In this document: positions 16,647 to 25,466 of the stretch, one piece after another
Layout of the letters: each line of letters opens with the position of its first letter
Position numbering within the stretch: the stretch's first letter is position 1
Origin: Arenibacter sp. ARW7G5Y1
GTDB taxonomy: Bacteria > Bacteroidota > Bacteroidia > Flavobacteriales > Flavobacteriaceae
Direction of reading: 5' to 3'
Assembly: GCF_003201775.1 (NCBI RefSeq)
Contig: NZ_QJJZ01000014.1
Span: 1 to 64,000 of the forward strand
Length of the DNA: 64,000 nt
The notes under the pieces: generated by a model
The model's input: the letters and a program-made list of their open reading frames with translations, nothing else
The model's database searches: none
What the model was told of the DNA's origin: nothing
Made by a program: the position numbers and the translations under genes

Positions 16647-18197
16647 ATGAAAAAAGCCTACATTTCACTTACTTTATCCCTGCTGTGTTTTATTCAAACC
16701 GGATTTACCCAGACTGCAGATAAAATTGTTTCCCAAATAGTGTCCGAGGTTAATGGGAATTCACAATTGGAAACGCTGGCCCACGAATTATTGGACGTCA
16801 TTGGTCCTAGACTGGTTGGCACCCCACAGATGCAACAGGCCCATGATTGGGCCCTGACCCAATACACCAATTGGGGAATTGCCGCCAAAAACGAACAATG
16901 GGGCCAATGGAGGGGCTGGGAACGAGGTATAACACATATTGATATGGTAGCTCCAAGAATCCAAACCCTAAAAGGAACCCAATTGGCCTGGAGTCCTGGC
17001 ACTGGGCGTAAAGGTATCACGGCAGAAGTAATAATCTTGCCTACCGTTGCCGATTCCGCCGAATTTAACAAATGGCTGCCGAACGTTAAGGATAAACTGG
17101 TTATGATCTCGATGAAGGAGCCTACCGGTAGGCCGGATTATAATTGGGAAGAATTTGCCACACCGGAGTCCTTCGCCAACATGAAAAAAGACAGGAACTT
17201 GCAGGAGGATGAGTGGAAACAAAATATGCAGCGCACAGGATTTAACAGACGTTCCTTGCCACTGGCATTGGAAAAAGCCGGGGCTTCCGGAATAGTAACC
17301 TCATATTGGTCCAAAGGCTTTGGTGCGAATAAAATATTCGGTGCAAACACTGAGGAAATTCCCATGGTAGATCTGGAATTGGAAGACTACACCATGCTTT
17401 ACAGGCTGGTAGAGAGCGGAAAACGCCCCAGAATTAAAATCCTGGCAGAATCCAAGGAACTCGGCGCGGTGCCAACATTTAATACCATTGCTGAAATAAA
17501 AGGTACAGAAAAGCCAGATGAATATGTTATACTATCCGCACATTTCGATTCCTGGGATGGTGGAACAGGTGCTACTGACAACGGAACTGGCACTTTGGTA
17601 ATGATGGAAACCATGCGCATCCTTAAAAAAATATATCCCAACCCCAAAAGAACCATCTTGGTTGGCCATTGGGGAAGTGAAGAGCAAGGGTTGAACGGTT
17701 CCAGGGCCTATGTGGAGGATCATCCAGAAATAGTAAATAAGGTACAAGCCGTTTTTAATCAGGACAATGGTACTGGAAGGGTTGTTAAAATATCGGGAGG
17801 CGGATTTCTCAATTCCTATAAATACCTTTCTAGTTGGCTATCTGCAGTACCGGACGAAATAACCCAGCACATAGAGACCACATTTCCCGGAATGCCCGCA
17901 GGTGGAGGATCGGACAACGCCTCCTTTATAGCTGCCGGAGCCCCGGCATTTGGACTAAGTTCTTTAAACTGGTCCTATTGGAACTACACTTGGCACACCA
18001 ATAGGGATACCTATGATAAAATAGTATTCGACGATCTAAGGAACAATGTAATTCTTACGGCAATATTGGCCTATATGGCAAGTGAGGACCCAGAAATGAG
18101 CTCTAGGGAAAAAAGAATCCTACCGGTAAATCCCAGAACTGGGGAACAATCCCTTTGGCCCACACAACGATCACCTGAGAGAAGGGGTGGATTATGA
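16647..18197 (+). CDS. Secreted M28-family metallopeptidase
   Basis: 516 residues with a signal peptide (1-21, ending GFTQ). A PA-like insert lies about 130-270, and the M28 zinc-peptidase domain follows. The expected dinuclear zinc ligands and general base are present: His299 (SAHFDSWDGGTGATDN), Asp311, Glu345/Glu346 (WGSEEQG), Asp373 (NQDNGTG) and His450 (NYTWHTN). This is an aminopeptidase or carboxypeptidase working in the periplasm or outside the cell on peptides. It carries no T9SS C-terminal domain. Monocistronic. Confidence 0.9.
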   Translation: MKKAYISLTLSLLCFIQTGFTQTADKIVSQIVSEVNGNSQLETLAHELLDVIGPRLVGTPQMQQAHDWALTQYTNWGIAAKNEQWGQWRGWERGITHIDMVAPRIQTLKGTQLAWSPGTGRKGITAEVIILPTVADSAEFNKWLPNVKDKLVMISMKEPTGRPDYNWEEFATPESFANMKKDRNLQEDEWKQNMQRTGFNRRSLPLALEKAGASGIVTSYWSKGFGANKIFGANTEEIPMVDLELEDYTMLYRLVESGKRPRIKILAESKELGAVPTFNTIAEIKGTEKPDEYVILSAHFDSWDGGTGATDNGTGTLVMMETMRILKKIYPNPKRTILVGHWGSEEQGLNGSRAYVEDHPEIVNKVQAVFNQDNGTGRVVKISGGGFLNSYKYLSSWLSAVPDEITQHIETTFPGMPAGGGSDNASFIAAGAPAFGLSSLNWSYWNYTWHTNRDTYDKIVFDDLRNNVILTAILAYMASEDPEMSSREKRILPVNPRTGEQSLWPTQRSPERRGGL

Positions 18198-18304
18198 GAA
18201 TTTACCATGAATTTCCCTTGGGTTTATTAAAAATAAAGACTAACTTAAATTCCAGAATTAATACCGGATCTTACTTAGGTCTGTTAACTTAAAATCAATT
18301 GAAT

Positions 18305-18607
18305 ATGAATATCAATTTTGAATATGATGATGTAAAAGCAAGTGCCCGACTAGAAGAATTGGCCACAAAAAAGTTGGAAAAACTAGAAGACAAATATGAT
18401 TTTATAGTGCGTGCCGATGTTTTCTTCAAAAAAGAGAACACCTCCTCGCCAGATACCGGGTTGATCTGCAACATAAGGCTCAGCGCACCGGGCCCTAGAT
18501 TGTTCGCAGAGTCCAACAACGCTAAATTTGAAGTGGCCATTGCAGCTTCTGTAGAAGAACTGGAACGGCAATTGGAAAAAAGAAAAGGCAAAATGAAAAC
18601 CCATTAG
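18305..18607 (+). CDS. hpf: Ribosome hibernation promoting factor, short HPF/RaiA type
   Basis: 100 residues from the ATG at 18305 (MNINFEYDDVKASARLEELA). The beta-alpha-beta-beta-beta-alpha S30AE fold is seen in the pattern ATKKLEKLEDKYDFIVRADV and EVAIAASVEELERQLEKRKG. It binds the 30S decoding centre and silences ribosomes in stationary phase. The short form lacks the C-terminal dimerisation domain of long HPF. A strong terminator follows it. Confidence 0.9.
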   Translation: MNINFEYDDVKASARLEELATKKLEKLEDKYDFIVRADVFFKKENTSSPDTGLICNIRLSAPGPRLFAESNNAKFEVAIAASVEELERQLEKRKGKMKTH

Positions 18608-18634
18608 CCTTGTTTACAGTAATCCATTAATACT

Positions 18635-18676
18635 AAAAATGCCCCGGAATACGGCTAAATCTTCCCGGGGCATTTT
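18635..18676. terminator. Bidirectional terminator between hpf and the 115-aa protein gene
   Basis: AAAAATGCCCCGG and CCGGGGCATTTTT form a 13-bp stem. A- and T-runs on both ends fit two convergent genes. Confidence 0.85.
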
Positions 18677-18717
18677 TATTCGCCCTTACCATAATAAAAG
18701 GCATAGCTCACAGATGC

Positions 18718-19065
18718 TCAATCCTCGGCATCCTCAAATTTAGCATCTGCCAAAGTTTTCATCAAGCGATCGGAAAACGGGTTTTTATATAAATCCTTGA
18801 GCAGTTTTTTTCTTTTGCGATCAGAAATATCCATAGTATCCAAAATGCCCCGTCTTCTTTTCGCCTCAACCATCCGCTTCTCCTTCAATGCCAGCCGGTC
18901 TTCGGCCGATAAGATCATGTCCGGCTCATATTCCTCCAATACCGTCCGTTTTTCTACCTTCATCCTTTTTGCCAAAGTATCGTTCCCTTTGGATTGGGCA
19001 TACCCGTTCACCGCTGAAAAAACCATAACAAGCACAATTACAGCGCTGTAAATATCTTTCATCAT
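18718..19065 (-). CDS. Small secreted charged protein, unknown function
   Basis: 115 residues; a signal peptide (about 1-23, ending GYAQ) and then a highly charged, helix-prone region (KRMKVEKRTVLEEYEPDMIL, AEDRLALKEKRMVEAKRRR). No known domain is recognised. It is an envelope protein of the flavobacterial kind; the function is not predictable. Two Met codons sit at the start; either could initiate. It converges on hpf. Confidence 0.65.
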   Translation of the reverse strand: MMKDIYSAVIVLVMVFSAVNGYAQSKGNDTLAKRMKVEKRTVLEEYEPDMILSAEDRLALKEKRMVEAKRRRGILDTMDISDRKRKKLLKDLYKNPFSDRLMKTLADAKFEDAED

Positions 19066-19260
19066 ATTTCATAAAAAGTGTCTGCTTAAAGTTATGACAT
19101 TTTATCCACCTTATTATACCCCTAATCCGGTTTAACCTTACCATATATCGTGTTTTAAAGTCATTCTATCGATTTTTACATTAACATCCTTTATCCCACC
19201 GCTCTAAGGTTGATAAATTATGCGTTAACATTCCTGAAAAAAGAATATGACATGTTCCCG

Positions 19261-19290
19261 CTTGTCATTTAAAAATGATACTTACATTTG
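19261..19290 (+). promoter_or_regulatory. Bacteroidota-type promoter of the terC-like gene
   Basis: A -7 element TACATTTG (19283-19290) matches TAnnTTTG, with CTTG (19261-19264) 18 nt upstream as a near-consensus -33 element. It precedes the ATG at 19312 by 21 nt. Confidence 0.6.
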
Positions 19291-19311
19291 TGCCTTTAAT
19301 TACGATAACAT

Positions 19312-20259
19312 ATGTTAGTTTGGGGCTCGTTTATTGGTCTGATCATTATTTTTTTGGCACTGGATCTAGGTGTTTTTCACAAACATGAACATGTAATAAA
19401 ATCAAAGGAAGCGGGAATATGGACGGCCATCTGGGTTACCGTGGCCCTAAGCTTTAGTGGCGTTATTTATTGGCTGTTCTCCAATGGAATCATTGACAAT
19501 CCTACAGCCTTGACCCCCAACGATGCTGTTTTAAAATACTTAACAGGCTATCTTATTGAACTGTCGCTTAGCGTAGACAATGTCTTTGTCATTGCCGTAA
19601 TCTTTGGCGCCTTTAAGATTCCTGCCATTTATCAGCACAGGGTACTGTTTTGGGGCATATTGGGAGCTATCGTTTTTAGGGCCCTAATGATCGTATTTGG
19701 GGTTGCCCTGATTACAAAATTCGACTGGATCATATATGTCTTTGGGGTATTCTTGCTTTACACTGCCTTTAAAATGTTAAGATCGGACGATAACGAATTT
19801 GACCCAAAAAATTCTTTCGTCTTCAGAAGGTTAAAAAAGCTTTACCCTATTACCTCCGCTATTAATGGCCATGATTTTTTTATAAAGCGTATGGGAGTTT
19901 ACGCAGCTACACCACTTTTTGTGGCTTTGGTTGTCATTGAATTGACCGATATACTTTTTGCCCTGGACAGCATTCCTGCTATTTTAGCCATTACGGCCGA
20001 CCCTTTTATTGTTTTTAGCTCCAATATTTTGGCCATACTTGGATTGCGTTCCATGTATTTCCTAATTTCCCGAATGTTGGAAAAATTTAGATATATTAAT
20101 TATAGCCTAGTGGTGATTTTAGGTTTTGTTGGTTTAAAAATGCTGTTTTCCCATCATATTGAAATTCCTGAATGGGTCTCCCTTACGGTAATATCCGTAT
20201 CCCTGGTTGGGGGCATAATTTCCTCTCTTCTCATCCCTGATAAAAAAGATAAGAAGTAG
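19312..20259 (+). CDS. TerC/Alx-family integral membrane protein
   Basis: 315 residues with about nine hydrophobic segments. The signatures ELSLSVDNVFVIAVIF (about 84-99) and VIELTDILFALDSIPAILAI (about 207-226) carry the conserved acidic residues of the family, which is linked to manganese export and tellurium resistance phenotypes (Alx in E. coli). I infer metal-ion export, probably Mn2+. No other ter genes are present. It is preceded by a recognisable promoter and converges with 2 bp spacing on the acyl carrier protein gene. Confidence 0.9.
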   Translation: MLVWGSFIGLIIIFLALDLGVFHKHEHVIKSKEAGIWTAIWVTVALSFSGVIYWLFSNGIIDNPTALTPNDAVLKYLTGYLIELSLSVDNVFVIAVIFGAFKIPAIYQHRVLFWGILGAIVFRALMIVFGVALITKFDWIIYVFGVFLLYTAFKMLRSDDNEFDPKNSFVFRRLKKLYPITSAINGHDFFIKRMGVYAATPLFVALVVIELTDILFALDSIPAILAITADPFIVFSSNILAILGLRSMYFLISRMLEKFRYINYSLVVILGFVGLKMLFSHHIEIPEWVSLTVISVSLVGGIISSLLIPDKKDKK

Positions 20260-20261
20260 GG

Positions 20262-20525
20262 CTATTTTTTATCCTGTAGTTTTTGGGCCACAATATTTAG
20301 GGCATCCCTGACCGTTTGCATATTGTCCATATCCTCATTCTCCAAACGTATCCCAAACGCATCTTCCACATCCAGGACAATATCAACCAAATTGGCCGAA
20401 TTGATATTTAGTTCATTTACAAAATTACTATCCTCCCCAATGGCTCCTTCAGGAACATCCTCTGGAAGATATGCCCTAACAATGTTCTTCAGTTGCTCAA
20501 AATGGTGATCATATCCCATAGTCAT
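20262..20525 (-). CDS. Acyl carrier protein of the type III PKS cluster
   Basis: 87 residues, ACP fold. The phosphopantetheine attachment serine is probably Ser43 in ELNINSANLVDIV; the usual DSL is altered to NSA but the helix-2 pattern LVDIVLDVEDAFGI is typical. The start ATG overlaps the stop of the upstream ketosynthase (ATGA), so translation is coupled. It is not the housekeeping AcpP, which normally keeps DSL. It would carry acyl intermediates for the neighbouring KS and DH. Confidence 0.85.
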   Translation of the reverse strand: MTMGYDHHFEQLKNIVRAYLPEDVPEGAIGEDSNFVNELNINSANLVDIVLDVEDAFGIRLENEDMDNMQTVRDALNIVAQKLQDKK

Positions 20526-21799
20526 ATTTCCTTATATTCATTAAAGATAACACAGGCATTTACATCTCCAAATCCAAAACTTGCTTTTGCTATGATTTTA
20601 GGTCTATGGGCAATTGATTTTAAGGGGATTTTGGAAGCATCCACCAAATTCATTATCTCCGGATGAAGGTCACTACAATTTTGATTGCCAAAAACCAACC
20701 CCTCACGGTATTGCAACAAGGTCGCCACACATTCTATACTTCCCGCCGCAGCCAAACAATGGCCTACCAGCCCCTTAGTGGTATTTATGTACGGAAAATC
20801 CTTACCGCTGCGCCCCAAGGCCTCACTCCAGTTTCTAATTTCCTCGGCATCTTTAGAGGTAGCCGTTAAATGTCCATTAATAACATCCACCTCCCATTTT
20901 TCTACCCCTGCATCCACTAATGCCTCCTGGATGCATCTCTGCACCGCCTCACTGTTAGGGGCCGTCATAGTGCCTAAGCCCCTCTGACCTCCGCTATTGG
21001 TTGCTCCCCCCAATACCTCCGCATAGATTTTGGCCCCTCTCTCCAAAGCGCTGCCCAAAGACTCCAACACCATGGCTCCTGCCCCACTTCCTGGAACAAA
21101 CCCTGAAGCATTGGCACTCATTGGCCTGCTGGCCTGCTGGGGATTACCATTGTACTTGGAGGGAAGTATACGCATGGCATCAAAACCACCCCATATATAA
21201 GGACCACTGTCACTACAACTCCCTACCAATATCCTTTCAGCCTTCCCTGCCCTAATACGCTCCATTCCCATAATTACCGCTTCAGTACCAGTTGCACATG
21301 CCGACGAATTGGTTGTTACCTGATTACCACATCCCAAAATTCCACCAAGATAAGCACTGATGCCACTGGCCATTGTCTGCATTACGGAATTACTGCCCAA
21401 ACGGCGAGTGTTTTTATCATCTATTAGATATATGGATTCTCGCAGTTTGTCTATTCCCAAAATTCCAGTGCCAAAAATTATTCCGCTATCCCAATCGGGG
21501 CGATCCTTTTCTGCCTTTTCAAGACCAGCGTCCTTCCATGCATCCGTACCTGCCATGACACCATAAACTATACCACTCGCCCTTAAGTTCCTCAATTGCA
21601 ATGACGTAAAATAAGATTCCTTTAAACTTTCCGGTATTTCCGGTTGTCCTGCTATTTGACATCCAAACCCCAAGTCTGCCAACTCTTGATAAAACTTAAT
21701 TCCACTTCTACCATGGAGCATGGAATCAAAAAAACTGGGTAGGCCCACCCCGTTCGGGGCACATATCCCAAGTCCGGTTACCACTACCCTCCTGTTCAT
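20522..21799 (-). CDS. Beta-ketoacyl-ACP synthase (FabF-like) of the cluster
   Basis: 425 residues, thiolase-fold condensing enzyme. The catalytic set is intact: Cys168 (TNSSACATGTEA), His310 (INGHLTATSKDAEE) and His347 (KGLVGHCLAAAGS), with Lys342. It would elongate an acyl chain on the cluster ACP using malonyl-ACP. Both ends use ATGA overlaps (with DH before it and ACP after it), which marks a dedicated, coupled DH-KS-ACP set rather than the housekeeping fab genes. Confidence 0.9.
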   Translation of the reverse strand: MNRRVVVTGLGICAPNGVGLPSFFDSMLHGRSGIKFYQELADLGFGCQIAGQPEIPESLKESYFTSLQLRNLRASGIVYGVMAGTDAWKDAGLEKAEKDRPDWDSGIIFGTGILGIDKLRESIYLIDDKNTRRLGSNSVMQTMASGISAYLGGILGCGNQVTTNSSACATGTEAVIMGMERIRAGKAERILVGSCSDSGPYIWGGFDAMRILPSKYNGNPQQASRPMSANASGFVPGSGAGAMVLESLGSALERGAKIYAEVLGGATNSGGQRGLGTMTAPNSEAVQRCIQEALVDAGVEKWEVDVINGHLTATSKDAEEIRNWSEALGRSGKDFPYINTTKGLVGHCLAAAGSIECVATLLQYREGLVFGNQNCSDLHPEIMNLVDASKIPLKSIAHRPKIIAKASFGFGDVNACVIFNEYKEI

Positions 21800-22245
21800 A
21801 TTTTTCTATCCTTTATCATCCCGGACAAAACACCTTTACAAATCAATTGGGATTGTTGGTTGTACATTTTAACCTCACATTTCAACTTATTGAAACGGAA
21901 GAAAAGCTTCTTCGATTTTACAGTTACTGTTTCCATGGGAAAAACAGGCAATAAAAATTGCATCTCGGAACTACTTAAAGCCACCTCCAAACTCCCTGTA
22001 TCCACTTTTTCCAAATTAAGCAAGTATATCCCCAAACACACCAATCCCACCTGGGCACAGCATTCGGTAAGTATTACTCCCGGTGTAACAGGTTGCTCCT
22101 TAAAATGGCCATCATAAAAAAATTCATTCTTTTTAAAAGTGTAGCAACCTTCAATGGCATCGGGGCCGATCATATTAATCCTATCAACGAATAAAAAAGG
22201 ATTGGTATAAGGCAATTTATCAATTATACTACTCGTAATAGACAT
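21796..22245 (-). CDS. 3-hydroxyacyl-ACP dehydratase (FabZ-like hotdog)
   Basis: 149 residues, single hotdog domain. The FabZ active-site pair is visible: His47 in YDGHFKEQPVTPGV and Glu61 in LTECCAQ. It would dehydrate 3-hydroxyacyl-ACP made by the neighbouring ketosynthase. A dedicated ketoreductase is not in the cluster, so a housekeeping FabG would have to supply it. A 255-bp gap with a dispersed repeat separates it from the type III PKS gene upstream. Confidence 0.85.
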   Translation of the reverse strand: MSITSSIIDKLPYTNPFLFVDRINMIGPDAIEGCYTFKKNEFFYDGHFKEQPVTPGVILTECCAQVGLVCLGIYLLNLEKVDTGSLEVALSSSEMQFLLPVFPMETVTVKSKKLFFRFNKLKCEVKMYNQQSQLICKGVLSGMIKDRKI

Positions 22246-22306
22246 ATAACAATCATTTTATTAAACCATTAGTTTACCAATCCAAAACTAGAAATCAGCC
22301 TAGACC

Positions 22307-22488
22307 AATAAAAGGTATTAAACCTCAGGGCAGGCCTGCCGACAAAGGCAGGCCCCGAACCCACTTATAGGAATCGATCCTAGGGTCGAGGTATTGAACC
22401 TAGATCCCGTCGAAAAAGGCGGGATTAGTTCAACTTGCAATTTTAGGTGCGTCTTACCGACTTCCCAAAATTGAGTTTCACTAATAAA
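22307..22488 (+). repeat. Structured dispersed repeat, copy 2, inside the PKS cluster
   Basis: 182 bp, same orientation and boundaries as copy 1 at 1032-1239 but one 26-bp hairpin unit shorter. The GGCCTGCC-GACAAA-GGCAGGCC hairpin (22333-22354) is perfect. The second hairpin has one change (CCCGTC for CCCGCC) that still allows a G-U pair in RNA. It fills the gap between the type III PKS and dehydratase genes of one operon. Confidence 0.8.
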
Positions 22489-22500
22489 CTCCCAGTCCTA

Positions 22501-23556
22501 TTACCATTCCAGTAAAATGCGTTGGGCAGAGAACCCCGGGCCAAAAGTCAACATTAAACCCCGTTTCCCTTCCTCTATATCCTTTTCCATAAATCGCTCC
22601 AAAACATAAAGCACCGTTGCACTGCTCATGTTGCCATATAAACGTAGCGTTTCACGGGTATCGTCCAAATTCTTGCCCAAAACACCAAAAAGCCTTTCCA
22701 CTGTTTCCACAATTTTCTTGCCCCCAGGGTGAAAAATTAAATGATCAATTTCTTCAATAGTACAACCATACCGCTGCAAAAAAGGATGGATAATTTGTGG
22801 AAAATGTTCGGAAATCGTCTGTGGCACCAAGGGATCCAAAATCATTTTTAGGCCCGAATCGATTAGATCGAAACCCATCAAATGTGTTGCATCCGGAAAA
22901 TGATACATTCCCCCCCCAACAATTGTTGGTCCTTTGGCTTCCCTTTCCGAAGAGAGTAAAACGCAGGCAGCACCGTCACCAAAAATAGCAGCACTTACCA
23001 TATTTGCCATAGAGTAATCGTTAAGTTGAAAGGTAGCTGTTGGACTTTCAACGGCCACAATGGCCGCCCTCTTTCCTGGATTGGACCTTAAAAAATTGCT
23101 GGCATATAGTAAGGCCGATACACCTGCTGCACAACCCATCTCCGTAACGGGCAATCGAACAATATCGTTCCTGAGATCCAGGTCGTTAATAAGATAAGCG
23201 TCCAAGGAAGGAATCATAATCCCTGTGCAACTTACCGTAATTATATAGTCCAGACTGTCTGCCGTCCAACCACTCTTATCTAGGGCTTTCCCAAGAACAG
23301 TTTTTCCCAACTTTTTGACTTCCCGGACATACACCTTGTTTTTGTCCTCAAACGAAGTTGCTTTAAAAACCTCTTCGGGACTCATTATACTATAGCGTTT
23401 GTCTACGGCTGCGCCTTCAAAAATTTTCAGTACTTTACGCTGAAACCGCTCATCCTTACCGTACAGCCATTTCTCCACAAAAGGTAAAATATCCTTGGTA
23501 TTTCTACTGTATTGTGGCAGCGATTTGGTTACTGCAACTATCTTACTCCCTTCCAT
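22501..23556 (-). CDS. Type III polyketide synthase (chalcone/stilbene synthase family)
   Basis: 351 residues, a homodimeric KAS-III-like enzyme. The type III catalytic triad is intact: Cys142 (TEMGCAAGVSAL), His276 (LIFHPGGKK) and Asn309 (LYGNMSSATVL). The C-terminal GFGP-like loop is GPGFSAQ. It condenses an acyl starter with malonyl-CoA to a resorcinol, pyrone or phloroglucinol; the product cannot be told from the triad. The gene overlaps the methyltransferase gene by 14 bp. The order flavin enzyme, methyltransferase, PKS resembles the Streptomyces srs set for phenolic lipid quinones. Confidence 0.9.
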   Translation of the reverse strand: MEGSKIVAVTKSLPQYSRNTKDILPFVEKWLYGKDERFQRKVLKIFEGAAVDKRYSIMSPEEVFKATSFEDKNKVYVREVKKLGKTVLGKALDKSGWTADSLDYIITVSCTGIMIPSLDAYLINDLDLRNDIVRLPVTEMGCAAGVSALLYASNFLRSNPGKRAAIVAVESPTATFQLNDYSMANMVSAAIFGDGAACVLLSSEREAKGPTIVGGGMYHFPDATHLMGFDLIDSGLKMILDPLVPQTISEHFPQIIHPFLQRYGCTIEEIDHLIFHPGGKKIVETVERLFGVLGKNLDDTRETLRLYGNMSSATVLYVLERFMEKDIEEGKRGLMLTFGPGFSAQRILLEW

Positions 23557-24280
23557 ATGGCAATTGTTTTCCCTTTATTCTCATTATCCATAGATATCTA
23601 AATGCCCACCTCCAACATATGTCGTGTTCTACATTGGGTAGATTAATGGAAAAATTTACTAATTCCAATTTGGTAAATGCACTTTTTATGGAAACTAAAC
23701 CATCATGTTTCGCAATCTTTGTTTTTATAAAAATAAGGCTAAAGAGCCTAAAAAGATAATAGGAGACTTTACTTCTTTGCAGATCGTTTATAACAATGCC
23801 CAATCTGCTCAGTTTTACAAATCGATCTAGAAAAATTGGTATTTCCTTGGAATCAAAATGATGCATTGTTAGGGTACAGAGCAGAATATCACATTGTAGC
23901 TCCCTTGCTTCCGGAGCCAGAATATCCAGCTCCAAGAATCTTATATTGGAATACGCCTTAAAATTTTCTTTGGCCATTGCAATGGATTTGGAATTTAAAT
24001 CCACCCCTATTAGCTCCAGGTGTACAGGCTTATTCTTATAAAAGGCAGCTACTTTTCCCAACATTGTCCCATCCCCACAACCCATATCCATAATAGTGTA
24101 GGAAGTCTGGGGATTTTCCTCAATTATTTTTTCAATGGCACCTAAGGAAAGTGAAAAACCTTGCAAAACTGTATTGACCCTATTTATGTCCGCATAAACT
24201 TCCCGCAATAAAAGTGTATCCAGATGGGGGTCATCCATGAGCTCCCGGGCATTGCTTCGTCCTTTAAAATTCATTAACAC
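23543..24280 (-). CDS. Class I SAM-dependent methyltransferase of the PKS cluster
   Basis: 245 residues. SAM motif I is YTIMDMGCGDGTML (about 61-74), motif II-like LIGVDLNSKSIAMAKENF, and an acidic-aromatic CDILLCTLTMHHFDSKE. It is a Rossmann-fold methyltransferase; likely a C- or O-methylation of the polyketide ring, from context. It overlaps the PKS gene by 14 bp and the flavin gene by 7 bp, so all three are co-translated. Confidence 0.87.
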   Translation of the reverse strand: MLMNFKGRSNARELMDDPHLDTLLLREVYADINRVNTVLQGFSLSLGAIEKIIEENPQTSYTIMDMGCGDGTMLGKVAAFYKNKPVHLELIGVDLNSKSIAMAKENFKAYSNIRFLELDILAPEARELQCDILLCTLTMHHFDSKEIPIFLDRFVKLSRLGIVINDLQRSKVSYYLFRLFSLIFIKTKIAKHDGLVSIKSAFTKLELVNFSINLPNVEHDICWRWAFRYLWIMRIKGKQLPYGRE

Positions 24281-25401
24281 TGAATAATTTGTCCATGGGT
24301 ACGTTTTATCATCTTATCTACAATATAGGGAGAATTGGTTAATATCCCCATGGCCAGATTGGATAACTTTGGGCTTAGCATTACAGCTTGCAGCTGCCTG
24401 CCCAACCACAGCCTTTTGGCAAACGTATGCTTCCATTGGGTTTCATAATCACTTTCCAGTTGCAACCGATCATTTCCTCCATTTTTAAAATAGCCATGGA
24501 TAGATTCCGAGGCAATTTTAGCACTGTGAATTGCCATGGCCATACCATTACCACATAAAGGATGGATAAGGCCGGCCGTATCCCCGCACATAATAATATG
24601 GTTCTCCACTGGTTTTTTTTTATGGAATGAAATCTGTCCTATGGTCAAGGGGTTCTCAAATAACATCTCGGCTTCATTTAGAAATTTGCCGAGATATGGA
24701 TTCTTGGCAATAACATTTTGATTAAAGTTGGCAATATCCTTCTCTTTTTTGAAGCTATCGTAGGAAACCAGATAACAAAAATTTACTGCCCCACTTTCTG
24801 TTTTGGAAAGCCCCCCGTAGCCGCCCCTGAAATTATGCACAGCTACTAAATTATCAGGGAAGGAGTCCAATTTATAATGCGCCTTTACAGCCAGCCATGG
24901 GGATTTCTTTTCTATAAATTGGCGCTGAAGTTCCTTATCCAAGCCTGCCCTTTTTCCATAAGCACCAATGACAAATTTACTCGTGTATTCCTTGCCCGAT
25001 GCGAGGAGGACCCTGAAATTGTCATTTTCATAGTCAATGGCGGTTACGCTGTCATTAAAAACAAATGATCCCAACGCCAAAGACCTTTGGTACAAAAGAT
25101 GGTCCAAAGTATATCTACTAAGTCCAAAGCCTCCCAGTGGCAATTTAGCCTTCAAGGCTTTACCCTTTTCAATACTCAGCAGTATTTCATTAAATTGGAA
25201 CGTTTGTGGCAATGTAATTCCCAAAAATTCCAAATAGGGCTTCACTTCGTGTGAAATATACTCTCCACACACTTTATGATGGGGATATTGCCTACTTTCA
25301 ATAATGGCCACACTGTAGTTTTCCTTTCGTAAATGAATGGCGGCGGTTAAACCGGCCAAGCCTCCCCCCACAATAATGACATCAAAGTTATCCATTAACA
25401 A
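24274..25401 (-). CDS. FAD-dependent monooxygenase/oxidoreductase of the PKS cluster
   Basis: 375 residues (first Met, or the Met at residue 3). FAD-binding GGGLAG (12-17) in FDVIIVGGGLAGLTAAIHL, a CGEYIS motif after the second Rossmann strand, and the GDTAGLIHPLCGNGMAMAIH motif near 285 identify the geranylgeranyl-reductase/PHBH-like flavoprotein group. It would hydroxylate or reduce the PKS product. It is the first gene of the operon; the region in front of it holds the terminator of the upstream OmpA gene. Confidence 0.87.
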   Translation of the reverse strand: MLMDNFDVIIVGGGLAGLTAAIHLRKENYSVAIIESRQYPHHKVCGEYISHEVKPYLEFLGITLPQTFQFNEILLSIEKGKALKAKLPLGGFGLSRYTLDHLLYQRSLALGSFVFNDSVTAIDYENDNFRVLLASGKEYTSKFVIGAYGKRAGLDKELQRQFIEKKSPWLAVKAHYKLDSFPDNLVAVHNFRGGYGGLSKTESGAVNFCYLVSYDSFKKEKDIANFNQNVIAKNPYLGKFLNEAEMLFENPLTIGQISFHKKKPVENHIIMCGDTAGLIHPLCGNGMAMAIHSAKIASESIHGYFKNGGNDRLQLESDYETQWKHTFAKRLWLGRQLQAVMLSPKLSNLAMGILTNSPYIVDKMIKRTHGQIIQC

Positions 25402-25422
25402 AAGGTACAGAAAATAAACAAA

Positions 25423-25449
25423 AAAACCCGACGATATACGCCGGGTTTT
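25423..25449 (-). terminator. Terminator of the OmpA lipoprotein gene
   Basis: AAAACCCG and CGGGTTTT form an 8-bp stem; the minus strand continues into T. It insulates the PKS cluster from the ompA-like gene 18 bp away. Confidence 0.75.
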
Positions 25450-25466
25450 ATATAAAGAACTTTTAT

